Origin: Chondrus crispus
Taxonomy: Eukaryota > Rhodophyta > Florideophyceae > Gigartinales > Gigartinaceae
DNA: 21,386 bases
NCBI RefSeq assembly: GCF_000350225.1
Contig: NW_005179384.1
Location: 1 to 21,386 of the forward strand
Reading direction: 5' to 3'
This document shows positions 1 to 8,506 of the stretch, in pieces. Made by a program: the position numbers and the translations under genes. The notes under the pieces were generated by a model, which saw nothing but the letters and a program-made list of their open reading frames with translations, was not told where the DNA came from and made no database searches. Within the stretch, counting starts at the first letter, position 1. The number at the start of each line of letters is the position of its first letter.

Positions 1-230
1 TTTGTTAGTCGCGGGAGTAACGCGTCGTACAGTACTTGTACGCGGTTCCCCCCACAAGCCGGTAGCCCGGCGGTGGTGTCCGACACAAAAGGGGTCTTCT
101 GGCCCCTTGTAGACGGCGGGCGTAGCACGGCTTCCGGATTGTCGATCCGGGGGCGCTGTGCGCCTCTGCCACTCCGGGTACTTGCTCGCCCGGAGGCTGT
201 ATCTTCTCCGGCAGAATCCGCACGGTTCAT
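1..230 (-). CDS. Gag N-terminus of the inner LTR retrotransposon (partial)
   Basis: An ATG at 230-228 opens a frame with no stop to the window edge (about 76 codons), so the 3' part is missing. It begins MNRADSAGED and is rich in Arg, Ser, Pro and Thr, as is the gag start of the neighbouring element (MNNSRKTRLP). It lies just downstream of an LTR and a primer-binding-site-like sequence, in the same orientation, where gag is expected. No capsid or zinc-knuckle region is inside the window, so the assignment rests on position and composition. It could instead be leader sequence. Confidence 0.5.
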   Translation of the reverse strand, partial: MNRADSAGEDTASGRASTRSGRGAQRPRIDNPEAVLRPPSTRGQKTPFVSDTTAGLPACGGNRVQVLYDALLPRLT

Positions 231-340
231 CGTCGATGATCACGGGCGATCGACGCGGTGATTTTCGACCTCTTTCAATCCGATCGGTAGTTGCTCGCGC
301 TGGCGATCCAGTGCGGGCTCAATCTCTGTAGTTATCCCTT

Positions 341-354
341 CCACGAGAGTACCA
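341..354 (-). other. Primer binding site-like sequence of the inner LTR element
   Basis: On the minus strand the LTR ends in CA, followed by TTT and then TGGTACTCTCGTGG. TGG just after the LTR is the complement of a tRNA 3' CCA, the usual minus-strand primer site. The older element in this window has the same layout (LTR end, TTT, TGG...). The primer tRNA was not identified. Confidence 0.6.
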
Positions 355-357
355 AAA

Positions 358-950
358 TGTGGTATAACTACATTCGTACCGACCACTCGGAACGAGGGGG
401 GTTAGAGGTAAGGGAGTGCGCGACGCTGGGTAACCCACGCGAGCGCGAACCGTACGGAAGGACTCGAAAAGAGGGAAGGCTCACGTGGCCGGTGATGCGC
501 AGCCGGTCGGTGGTGTCAGATCCGGACGGCCGGTCACGGGTTAGAAGCCTGAGACTTAGAGGTAAAACCGGACGGAGTTAGCAAAAAGCCGTAAAGGGAA
601 GGGAGGCGAGTCTGCCCCCGTTTACTGGAACGGGGCAGGTGCCCCTGGTCTTAACCCCTAAGTGGGACGCCAGGACACCTGTCCCGCTACAGTAGCTGTT
701 ACATACTGTATACCAGCTACTGTACTAAATTGGCTAATTTGTGCCATTAACCACTAATTGCTAATTACTTACCGGATGGGTCGCACACGTGTGCCCGTGG
801 CCACGACCGGCGCCAACGGTTGTGTCACGTGTACGCCGTGGAGGTACTACTGTGCTCGCAGAGGGCGCGTGCACGATTACTACAGTAGTAACCGCCCGTC
901 TCGGCGGTTCTCATCTCCCGCCGGGGGTCGCGGTGTGGAGTTGTACCACA
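358..950 (-). mobile_element. 5' LTR of a second, nested Ty3/gypsy-like retrotransposon
   Basis: The segment is bounded by an inverted terminal repeat, TGTGGTATAAC at 358-368 and GTTGTACCACA at 940-950 (10 of 11 positions match in inverted alignment). It therefore has canonical TG...CA ends and is 593 bp long. The 950 boundary is exactly where homology to reverse transcriptase stops in the host element, so this LTR interrupts that gene. The primer site follows at 354. The partner 3' LTR must lie beyond base 1. No protein-coding gene is expected inside, and the short ORFs here look incidental. Confidence 0.75.
688..724. repeat. Perfect 11-bp inverted repeat inside the inner LTR
   Basis: TACAGTAGCTG (688-698) and CAGCTACTGTA (714-724) are exact reverse complements around a 15-nt loop that is itself A/T rich and partly palindromic (ATACTGTAT). 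A second, looser pair lies at about 842-852 and 882-893 (GGTACTACTGT and ACAGTAGTAACC). These could form RNA hairpins in the LTR transcript or be protein-binding palindromes. Confidence 0.6.
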
Positions 951-2614
951 ATATCCATCGTTCGCTGGGAAGTAGCGGGAGCGTTTGTTAGCCCAAAGGG
1001 CATACGGAGATACTGGTACAGTCCAGCATGACACACAAACGCGGTTTTCTCGCGATCTTCTTCTGCAACGGGTATTTGCCAATACCCGCTATTGCAGTCG
1101 AGCGTCGAAAAGACGGTTGCTTCTCCTAGGGAGTCTATATACTCGTCCATTCGAGGCAACGGGTATGAATCCCGTATCTTCACGGCATTTAGCCGCCCGT
1201 AGTCCACGCAAAAGCGCAACTGCCCGTCCTTCTTAGGCACCAGTACAACCGGTGAGGCCCATGCTGATTTCGACGGCTCGATTACTCCGGCTCGGAGCAT
1301 ACGGTCTACTTCTTTCATCTCCGCCTCCCGGGCGTCTGGTCCTGCTCAGTAGGGGTTTTGCGCGATCGGTCGCGTTCCAGTCATCGTATCGATGTGATGC
1401 TTCGTTACCTTGATCTCGCCCAGCTCCCCACTCCACATGGAGCTGTACTTGAGTAGCATAGCCTTGATCTGATCACGATGGCGGGCCAGGACGTGTGAGA
1501 GATCCACGTCATCCGGATTGCTCGCCATAGAGGTGTTTTCTACCGCCCGGTTGGCGTCCTTGTCGAAGTCTTGTTGGACTTCGTTCGCTTCCTCATCGGT
1601 GAGGCCTAGCATTGCAGCCACGCTGACTTTACTCGCTATAACAGCGGTCGGATGTGGCAGCAAAGTGCCGATCGTTTGGCCCTTAACAAGCCGATAAGGC
1701 GCGATGCCAAAATTGGCAACGAGCACGCGGAACTCGCGATTTGGCTCGACTTGCACAACGCCATTGGAGGCGACGACTTGACTCTTTGTGTAGAGTTTCT
1801 CCTGCGGCTGTAGGACCATGAGGCCGTTCCGTTTTGACGTCACAGAGACGAATGTTTGCGTTCCAGGTTCAAGCACGACTGGCTTGGTGACGCTGACTCG
1901 AGGTGATGTCGGACCGCCTGCCTTGGCGAATTCTTGGGACGCCAGCAATGGCGGTGCGTTCGGCGGTCGCCTGAGTGGCCTTCTCGTAATAGGGACCGAG
2001 GACCCGTAGTCGAGCTCGATCGTCTTGCGGCGTGGGTAGGCTTCCACGAAACGGTCCATGAAGTCACATCCCAGGACAACTCCAGCCGCCAGGCGCTCGC
2101 ATACGAGGAATGTTACGCGAGTAATTCGCGAACCAATTCTGACAACCAGATCAATTGTCCCACTTATTAAAATTGGTTTGCGGTTTGCATCCCGAATGTT
2201 CAGGGTTGATCCTGGTTTCATTTTCTCCATATACTGCGGGGGTAGTTCATCTTTTCGAATAAAGTTTGGCCCAGCACCAGTGTCTAGCACTGTGATCTTC
2301 CTTCCCAAAAGTTCCGGGACTAGCCCGTAGTCGGCATAGCACTTGTAATTGCGCTTCGCCATCACCATAATGGTACCTTCTAAACGTGGGGGCACGTATT
2401 TTCGCCATGGTCGGCGTAGCTCGCTGAGCTTGCTCCCATGTTTGGGGTTCAACATATCCTTCCTTGACAGGATCTTCACTGGGGAGGGACGACCTTCGCC
2501 GCCCGGCGTCAGGCTCCAGGTAGCCGGGGGAGGCCCTCTCGCCTCCGATTCGACGCGGACTCCCGAAGTCAGTTTCCCTGGTTGTCTTTGGACACTGTAC
2601 CGCCTTGGTGGGCG
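950..2614 (-). pseudogene. pol: Pol remnant: aspartic protease and 5' half of reverse transcriptase (Ty3/gypsy)
   Basis: The frame is open from a TGA at 2617-2615. It contains a retropepsin active site (VLDTGAGPNF, about 2300-2270) and a later LGCDF motif, then the linker to reverse transcriptase. An in-frame TGA (1348-1346) splits the ORF directly before the RT N-terminus. Beyond it, in the same frame, come VEEDR-type RT blocks: ASPVVLVPKKDGQLRFCVDY, LPRMDEYIDSLG, STLDCNSGYWQIPVAEEDR and MPFGLTNAPAT. The LD of TLDCNSGYWQI is the first catalytic Asp. Homology stops at 950, before the YxDD box, where another LTR is inserted. RNase H and integrase would lie on the far side of that insertion, outside the window. 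The order protease-RT and the motifs fit Ty3/gypsy rather than copia. It is non-functional. Confidence 0.88.
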
Positions 2615-2679
2615 TCAGTTTTCGCGGCTTCCGCGTTCCGGAGGTCGCGAGCCCGGGTGTTGACGATCTCGTCAAGGGC

Positions 2680-4721
2680 TCATAACTTCCAATAGCTGTC
2701 CGCTGGTACGCATTGCTTTACTTCTGCAGAAAGGTTGTCGTAGTTTCGTATGATACGAGTTGACTCGGCAATCGAGAGTTGAACTACGCAGTCTGGTGCG
2801 ATGTGGTTCGGCCCGTAGCACTTGTGGCAAATTAAGTTACCACGTGGCCTCTCCAAGTTCGGAGTTCCTCGCACGTTAATTTGCCAGCGAGGACGGCCAG
2901 CGCGGACATGGCGTGAATGTTCCTGTCCCCGGATGACCGGGGCAGGAACGCGACCGTACGGGCCCCTTGTGAGCATCATTGACTCCGGGTCGTCCGTTTG
3001 CGTCTCGGTGGTCGAGGGTAGCTCCGCCGTCGGCACAGGCGACCAATCTCCTTGCATAAGGTGCATCGACTCGCCACCTATGGCGTAGTTTTCGCCCATT
3101 GCCGGCCGAGAGTCAGCAGAAGATTCTGTCATCATCATTCGATGTTGTCCGGCGCGCGATAGCGCCAGTCCGGTCGGCGGCTTCAAAATGCCGACCTGCC
3201 TTTTTCCGCCATGTTCAGCGTTTCTTCCGCCACTGAAGCGGGCCCGAAGAGCATCGCCTTCATTCTGGGCGTACTGGACGATATCCAAGAACGTGATTCC
3301 GTCACGACGACTTCGTCTCATTCGACGTTCTGTCTCGCGATATCGCTATACGAGAGACCGGATTCCCGGATTGAGCCCGTCAATGAACATTATAATTCGT
3401 TCATCGGCGTCGTGCACGTTACCGCAACGAAACTCCGCGTCCAGCAGACGAGCGCTGCAACGGGTTTCTGATTCTTCCGCCTTTTGGCGCACATCTCGAA
3501 GATCGAGTATTGCACCGCTGATGGCGTCGTTTGTCGCATAAGTGCGTAGCAGGTACTGTACCGCTTCGGGCCAGTACGAAATTCCTCCATCGAAGGAGTC
3601 CATCTGCTTTGTCGCATCGAACTACGTTCTTGCCTGGCCTTGCAGGAAATGCTTCGCTGCTACTCCTTCATGGAGTTTGTCTCACATTCCTCGACGAAAC
3701 GAGATAGAAAACGCAAAACCTTAATGGGGTCACTCCCGTCGAAACGAAGTTCGGGAGCGCCCGTTTGGATTGATCTAATGTGATCCTTGACTTTACGGGT
3801 TTCTCGCCCACTTCGGCGTTTGTGACGCCTTGTCAGCCTGTGACGGCGATAGTCCAAAGCGCCATCGAAGAGGCGATTTGTGGGTCGAAGCACCTTCAGT
3901 CCGGGGTGCTTCTGCCCAAGCTGGCGACCGTGCCTCCCCCCTTGCGGCGTTCGTCTACGGCGCTCACCAGCATCCTCACTTGAGGCTTCCTCGTCATCCG
4001 ACGGGTCCTACTCACCGTCGTCAAAATCGTCAGAGGACGGAGGGTATGGATTCCAATCAGGATCATAGCGATCCTTCTTGCTCTTGCGCGATTTTCGCGA
4101 CTCTCGAGATCTCCTCGATTGCTCGCCAATGTGGCGTTCGAAATCTTGAGCTCCTCCTCTCGGAGTATTTTTCCTGGCAACTCGGGGTTCATCTTGTTCC
4201 TCGAGGTCGGCCTCGTCACCTCCACCGTGGAGTTGCTCCTCGACCGATTCGAGTCTTCTGACCATCCGAGCCACTACATCGCGGGTAGTTATTCTGATTG
4301 ACCCGTCGATAGCGTCCGGAATCTGGAGATCCTCCAGAACGGAGTTAGCGTCGCCACGTAGAAGGCGCAGCTCAGCGTCTGCGCGGTCATGACGCGCCTC
4401 CATCGTGGAGATTTTAGCACGCAGAACCGTGAGAGTATCTTCAATATGAAGTATACGTTCGCGAACGAGGGAGACCACTGTAGCCTCGACGTCGGCTATC
4501 TTCCCAACGTCTGGGGTACGCGCCCCGCTGCTCGCGCTGGGCTTCTCCATTATCGGAGTTGGTTGGTCCTGATCTGGCGGTGCATCCACAGCCACCGCTG
4601 GGAGCGGATCGGTAGTTCTTGGGGTATCTCGCGCATCTTGGCCCGGCGCTCGATCGCTCTGTGTACTGCTCGCGGCTCGAGTCTTGACGCCAGGAAGGCG
4701 GGTTTTTCGTGAATTGTTCAT
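2680..4721 (-). pseudogene. gag: Gag of the older Ty3/gypsy element, multiply broken
   Basis: The start is the ATG at 4721 (MNNSRKTRLP). An N-terminal coiled-coil-like Arg/Glu-rich region ends in a basic and acidic tail. The frame meets TAG at 4010-4008, continues in the same frame through the retrotransposon-gag core (APELRFDGSDPIKVLRFLSR), and is then shifted by about one base near 3661. It continues (AKHFLQGQAR; WPEAVQYLLRTYATNDAI) with TAG at 3624-3622 and TAG at 3348-3346. It ends at TGA 2682-2680 after one CCHC zinc knuckle, CHKCYGPNHIAPDC (about 2834-2793). Segments on both sides of each lesion keep gag-like sequence, so these are mutations in one old gene rather than separate genes. 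Pol follows in a different frame. The product would have formed the particle and bound RNA. Confidence 0.85.
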
Positions 4722-4740
4722 CGTGTGTACACTCTTTCTA

Positions 4741-4753
4741 GGTCGGGAGACCA
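4741..4753 (-). other. Primer binding site-like sequence of the older element
   Basis: The minus strand reads ...ACTACA TTT TGGTCTCCCGACC. TGG follows the LTR end after a 3-nt spacer and would pair with a tRNA 3' end GGTCGGGAGACCA. It lies 20 nt before the gag start codon. The nested element at 341-357 has the same spacing and a TGG start but a different following sequence. Confidence 0.6.
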
Positions 4754-4756
4754 AAA

Positions 4757-5931
4757 TGTAGTGCAGTGGACACACTCGCCAACGAGGGCGTAAATCTCGC
4801 TATGAGGGAAAGCGGTATGTCCAGTCACCACCAGGGTGTTCGGGGCCCTCTGTCCGTGGTAGCTCAGAGGTAACACGAGAATCGCGGGTAGAGTCGCGGT
4901 CAGCGCGTGAAGGGGTACTCGGGATCGAGTAACTAGAAGGAGTGGGTGTGGCAGTCCCGTCGCGGACCGCTATCGACAGCGTCGAAGAAGAACAACACAA
5001 CAAGGTGTCGTACAATACATATGGTATCGGTAGGGTGTTACAGGTGCACAGGTGGCATACTCGGATCTGGTTCTGGATCCAACCGTGTCGCTGATCCAAT
5101 CCGAGAGTAGTGGCTGTAAGCCCACCCCTTACAGTAGCCAAACTGTAATTATAGTACAGTGTCACCGGCGGTACTTTACCCGACCTGCCGGTGCCACCTC
5201 CCCCTTCGTAAAGCAAGCAATCACCCTCGGTTCTCTGGATCTTGGAGCTACTAGGACGAGTCTCTGGTACGTACCCACACCCAGGGGTCCCCCTTTTAGG
5301 TTGCTTCCTTCCTTCGGGTCGTACGTACGAGTGTCATATTGCGCGATTCCTTTCCTCTTCCCCTTTCTGACAGGTTGGCTATCCCTACAGCTGTCCCTAT
5401 TTCACCGGTTCGCTATCCTTACGGCTATCTACCCTTCTTTGCCTTTTCCTCTTCTCTGCCCTCTACCACAGCTTTCCCGGTCTATGCTGTTGCAGTGTTT
5501 CTACTGCGCTGTCCCTGCACGGGACTGGTCTCCCCGGAGAGACTCGGGCTACAGAACCCGAGTCTGTACCTCGATCCGCACCGGAGGATCGACGGTACCA
5601 CACAAGGCAGAAGAAAGAAGGAAGGACAAGTGTAGCGTAGAAACGTAGAAAATAGGGGAAAAAGTAAAGGAAAAACAAGAAAAAGGATGACGACGAAGGG
5701 TGCAGGTACCAGACTTAGCCAACTAGATAGGAACCGTAGAGGATCCCACCAGAGATGGGGTCCGATCACCTCATGCCTCTTTACTGTAGCGCCTTCCGAC
5801 ACCCGACCTATATAGGCCGAGCGCCGTCGTCGGCGTCGGTTACTAAATGGGTAATTATTAATTAATTATCGTCATTAGAATTGCCACTAGGCATTACACG
5901 CTAATTAGCGTAGAAACTTGTGGGCACTACG
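4757..5931 (-). mobile_element. 5' LTR of the older retrotransposon
   Basis: The inner boundary is TGTAGTGC at 4757-4764, directly next to the primer site. The outer boundary is proposed at GCACTACG (5924-5931), its inverted complement with one mismatch at the last base, giving an LTR of about 1175 bp. The interior has no convincing gene, and the ORFs of 100-200 codons here are low-complexity and on both strands. The partner LTR is outside the window, so the outer end is less certain than the inner end. Confidence 0.6.
5807..5816 (-). promoter_or_regulatory. TATA-like element in the older LTR
   Basis: CCTATATAGG is a 10-bp palindrome about 115 bp inside the proposed outer end of the LTR. This is where the U3 promoter of an element transcribed leftward would be expected. 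It is a single match with no transcript evidence. Confidence 0.35.
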
Positions 5932-5935
5932 TATG

Positions 5936-6057
5936 TATACGTGTCGTACACGTGTCGTACACGTATCATATACGTGTCATACGACTGTCCTACACGTGTG
6001 CCACACGTGTGTCCACGTGTGGTACCTTCCCAAGTGTGTGCGCACAGTACACGTGTC
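5936..6057. repeat. Cluster of CACGTGT-type palindromic repeats
   Basis: Imperfect copies of GTACACGTGTC recur immediately outside the older LTR: ATACGTGTC, TACACGTGTCG, TACACGTATC, ATACGTGTC, TACACGTGTG, CACACGTGTG, CCACGTGTGG and TACACGTGTC. The core CACGTG is the bHLH/bZIP G-box. It may be an old tandem array or a cluster of binding sites. No gene is seen between the LTR and 6121. Confidence 0.55.
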
Positions 6058-6120
6058 AAAAGCGGGGAGCGCGGCCCCGCGACGGCGGTGACCAGGGATA
6101 AAGGGCGCACGGTCACTGCA

Positions 6121-7248
6121 CTACAAAACGCTCCAGGCGTCACGTCTCCCTTTTGAGCTATTGCACTCCCAGCAACAAAGGGCGGCGTTTTCGGTGCAAA
6201 AACTACCTCCATGACATCCCGGGGTTAATCTGTCAATCCCAAACGCCGAAGATCCACAGAAAAAGCAAGTAAAACACCACAGATCTACCTCGTCAGCTGT
6301 GAGTGTAATGAGCCAATTCTGCTGATCGCGTGCCACAGGTCTCACGTGACTCAGACCGATGCTTGCTCCGTATTCAATTAGGTCATCCTCGTCCTTGTCA
6401 GTTGTCTTCCCATCCTTCGTGTATCCAGCAATCAGCGACATTTTCCAAATGAAGCGTTCGACGACATGAACCCCCTTAGCTCGATTGTAAGGCCAGCAGG
6501 CTGGGGCAGTGTTTTCAGGAACGTACCCATCGCTCGGGTCAACCCTATCTACCGTCACTCCCAGGTCCGGGTTCTGCAGACGTCCGCAATAACTGCAAGG
6601 GTTTCCAGTGATGGTTTCCAAATGCTCGGGCTTTACATCCAGGTTTCTGCGTCTGGCACCAGTCACCACAATATGAATCCGGCGTTTCATCGTTTCAATA
6701 TGGTCTCCGGCCCCTAGCGAATCACACTTCCGTTTCTTGTGTTCCTTTCGCTGTACTACTTCTTTTGCCTTTTGACAGCTCTTGAAAGTCGATTCCGTTC
6801 CTAACCGGCATGTGGTATCTACCCGGAAGTGTCCCACAGTCTTCCACGCACGACAGACACGACACTGCCGCTCGGCATTCGGCGAGGGCGCTCTGCGTGC
6901 AGCAGCAGCAGCTTTCTTTTCCTTGGAATTGCAAGCAGAGCACTTCGAACTACGGCCGTCCCTTGCGGTCTTGAGCACATGGAACGCGTTGACGTCCAAG
7001 GTCATTTTGCATCCTTTGCACGTCTTGGTCAGACCGGGCGAAAGGCATTGCGCAGCTGATATTTCTTGAAAATGAGCTTCCGCCCGGCTACGGTTACAGT
7101 CCTGGCATTCAGAGCGAAGACCGTCCGAATTGCAAGATGCTTTCTGAAATTACGTCAGGGGTAAGCGTTCCCCACAAAGGCTCCACCTCTTTTTGGCAAC
7201 GGGCAGAAATGAAGCTCTCTCCGCTTCCTTGCTCAAGACGTTCGCCAT
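6121..7248 (-). pseudogene. Multi-zinc-finger, tandem HNH-like protein with early stop
   Basis: The best start is the ATG at 7248-7246 (MANVLSKEAE). The frame runs 32 codons into CGERLPLT, meets TAA at 7152-7150, then continues at once with FQKASCNSDGLRSECQDC, completing a typical treble-clef unit. The stop therefore interrupts a real domain. Further units of the same design follow (CKGC...DGRSSKCSAC; CRVC...GTESTFKSCQ). Next come two HNH-like modules: CSYCG...VTVDRVDPSDGYVPENTAPACWPYN and CFFCG...GIDRL...FCTENAALCCWECN. In the first, the last zinc Cys is Tyr (CWPYN; codon TAC). HNH proteins with such ribbons are usually DNA-cleaving and often selfish. The ATG at 7005 gives a 294-aa product lacking the first two Cys pairs. 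Readthrough or an intron cannot be excluded, but decay is the simplest reading. Confidence 0.7.
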
Positions 7249-7600
7249 GGCGCTGCATGCTGCTAGCAGAGCGTGTGCTTAGCGCCACAAGCCTAGCGGA
7301 ACTCCGCTGTTGCAGGACAGCGAGAAGGGAAGAGAGCAGGTGAAGACAGGAGAAGATGCAGGTACACCGCACGTGAGAGATGTCGCCAAGGGCGAAACAT
7401 TTGCACCCAACAGATGCTGAACGTGGTGGCATGTTTCCGGTTCGGCGCATGTGAAGATGACTACATGCCTGGAAATTGACCATCAACTGAGACGCGAAGC
7501 GAAAAACCGACGCGCGTAGCGAAAAACCGACGCACCAAGCACTAAGCAAGCACTAAGTAAACCCCTACCACCTTCCCCACCATCCCGCCCTCCGACATCC
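7249..7600. other. Intergenic stretch without recognised gene
   Basis: This lies between the HNH gene start and the left end of the large DNA transposon. The minus-strand ORF through here (7549-7109) overlaps the HNH coding region in another frame and shows no domain. A short echo (CGAAGCGAAAAACCGACGC, then CGTAGCGAAAAACCGACGC at about 7494-7532) is a roughly 20-bp tandem duplication. Nothing else is seen. Confidence 0.5.
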
Positions 7601-7602
7601 GT

Positions 7603-7747
7603 CTTTTCCCCGATGCTCCTCGATGCTCCTCGATGCTCCTCGATGCTCATCGAGGAAAAGGCGACTCCTTTGTTAGCTTGTTTGTGTCCATCTCTTGAGG
7701 GATCGAAAGCGCCGCCATCCTCGATGCATGCTCTCTCATAAAAAAAA
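7603..7747 (+). repeat. Terminal repeat segment A, left copy
   Basis: 7651-7747 is nearly identical to 18024-18118, with about three substitutions in 95 bases by eye. The upstream part is CTTTTCC followed by four 10-bp units CGATGCTCCT (7611-7650, last one CGATGCTCAT), where the other copy has one unit. CTTTTCC...CGA and TCGAGGAAAAG form inverted arms around these units. It borders the motif array through an A-rich stretch. Confidence 0.8.
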
Positions 7748-7797
7748 GAAAAAAAGACCACCCAAAAAAGAAAAAAAAGGGTCAAAGTGTAGATTTT

Positions 7798-8100
7798 GGG
7801 GCGACACCCGGCCAAAGTGAAATCTACGTGGGGCGATTTCAATGCGGTGGGGTTTTTTATAGGGCGACACTACTAAAAAGTGCTTTGCTAGTAGGGTGAT
7901 TTTGGTCCATGGTGTCCTTTTCAGGGGGTGACAATGCACGTTTTCTAGGGTGACAGAAAAACGATCGTAAAGTCACCTCCGACAAACTCATATTCGGGGA
8001 TGTCACCCCATAAAAACGTATACCATCGTGGCATTTCGGCAGAGATCTAAATGTTAGAAAAGTCGCCCTAGAAATGCATGATTGTTTTAATGTCACCCCT
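7798..8100. repeat. Left phased array of GGGYGACA motifs
   Basis: Plus-orientation motifs start at 7798 (GGGGCGACA), 7830 (GGGGCGATT), 7861 (AGGGCGACA), 7893 (AGGGTGATT), 7924 (GGGGGTGACA) and 7947 (AGGGTGACA). The steps are 32, 31, 32, 31 and 23 bp. They then switch to the opposite orientation at 7972 (GTCACCTCC), 8001 (TGTCACCCC), 8062 (GTCGCCCT) and 8091 (TGTCACCCCT), with steps of 29, 61 and 29. The sequence between motifs is not conserved. This fits an array of binding sites for one protein, probably the transposase. Confidence 0.8.
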
Positions 8101-8302
8101 ATAAAAGCACGCCAACGCACGGTTTCGCGCTGGATAAAGCGCTCTCAAAACTGAAACAATATAGTGTGGCTATAGAGGCCGCCCAGTGCCCACCACAGTG
8201 GCATACGGTGACGCGCGGTCACGCAGCGTACGTTCTGCCTTCTGAACCCGGCATTTTTCGGCGTCTACGTTCCCTAGCTCCCCCCCCGCACATCTCGCCG
8301 CA

Positions 8303-8506
8303 ATGCCCTCACCCGTCTTCTTCATCGCCTTGCTCACCCTGCCTCTAGCACGGTGCACCGCGGCCGCGTCTCCAAGTGACCCGGAACCCGCACCAAAGAG
8401 CCCGGCGCCCATCTCACGCGTGTCCATTAAGAACGGAAGTTTGTGCAGATCTCCGGGGAGGTGCAACATTCCTAGTATTCTTGGACACCATGAGCTGGGC
8501 GATTGA
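8303..8506 (+). CDS. Small ORF with signal-peptide-like start
   Basis: This 67-codon ORF from an ATG begins MPSPVFFIALLTLPLARC, a short hydrophobic core followed by small residues, like a secretory signal, then a Pro/Ser-rich segment. It overlaps the start of the peptidase ORF in a different frame. It may be a first exon spliced into that gene (TTTGTGCAG at about 8440-8448 resembles an acceptor), a captured fragment, or chance. No domain is recognised. Confidence 0.25.
   Translation: MPSPVFFIALLTLPLARCTAAASPSDPEPAPKSPAPISRVSIKNGSLCRSPGRCNIPSILGHHELGD

Larger units (their letters stand above)
950..5931 (-). mobile_element. Older Ty3/gypsy LTR retrotransposon, 5' part
   Basis: In minus-strand order it has a 5' LTR (5931-4757), a TGG primer site (4753), gag, protease and partial RT. 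It is truncated at 950 by a nested LTR element of the same orientation. It has at least four in-frame stops and one frameshift, so it is an old, inactive copy. Its integrase and 3' LTR are not in the window. Confidence 0.85.

Noticed and set aside
1..950. 3' LTR of the older element
   Set aside because: Neither TGTAGTGCAGTGG nor the inner parts of 4757-5931 could be found here. The ends instead define a different 593-bp LTR.
3346..4008. TAG recoding in gag as a real expression strategy
   Set aside because: There is also a one-base frameshift near 3661 and a TGA in pol, so general decay explains the stops better.
5052..5648. 198-codon plus-strand ORF
   Set aside because: It lies inside the older LTR, is low in recognisable structure, overlaps ORFs on the other strand, and shows no domain.
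7651..7747. Shared peptide FFYERACIEDGGAFDPSRDG in two minus ORFs (near 7700 and 18080)
   Set aside because: It is the translation of repeat segment A in both places, at a non-coding transposon end, not a conserved protein.
7798..8100. CRISPR-like regular spacing
   Set aside because: Only 8-9 bp are conserved per unit, the motif varies, orientation flips midway, and the same array recurs in mirror image at the other transposon end. The genome is eukaryotic.
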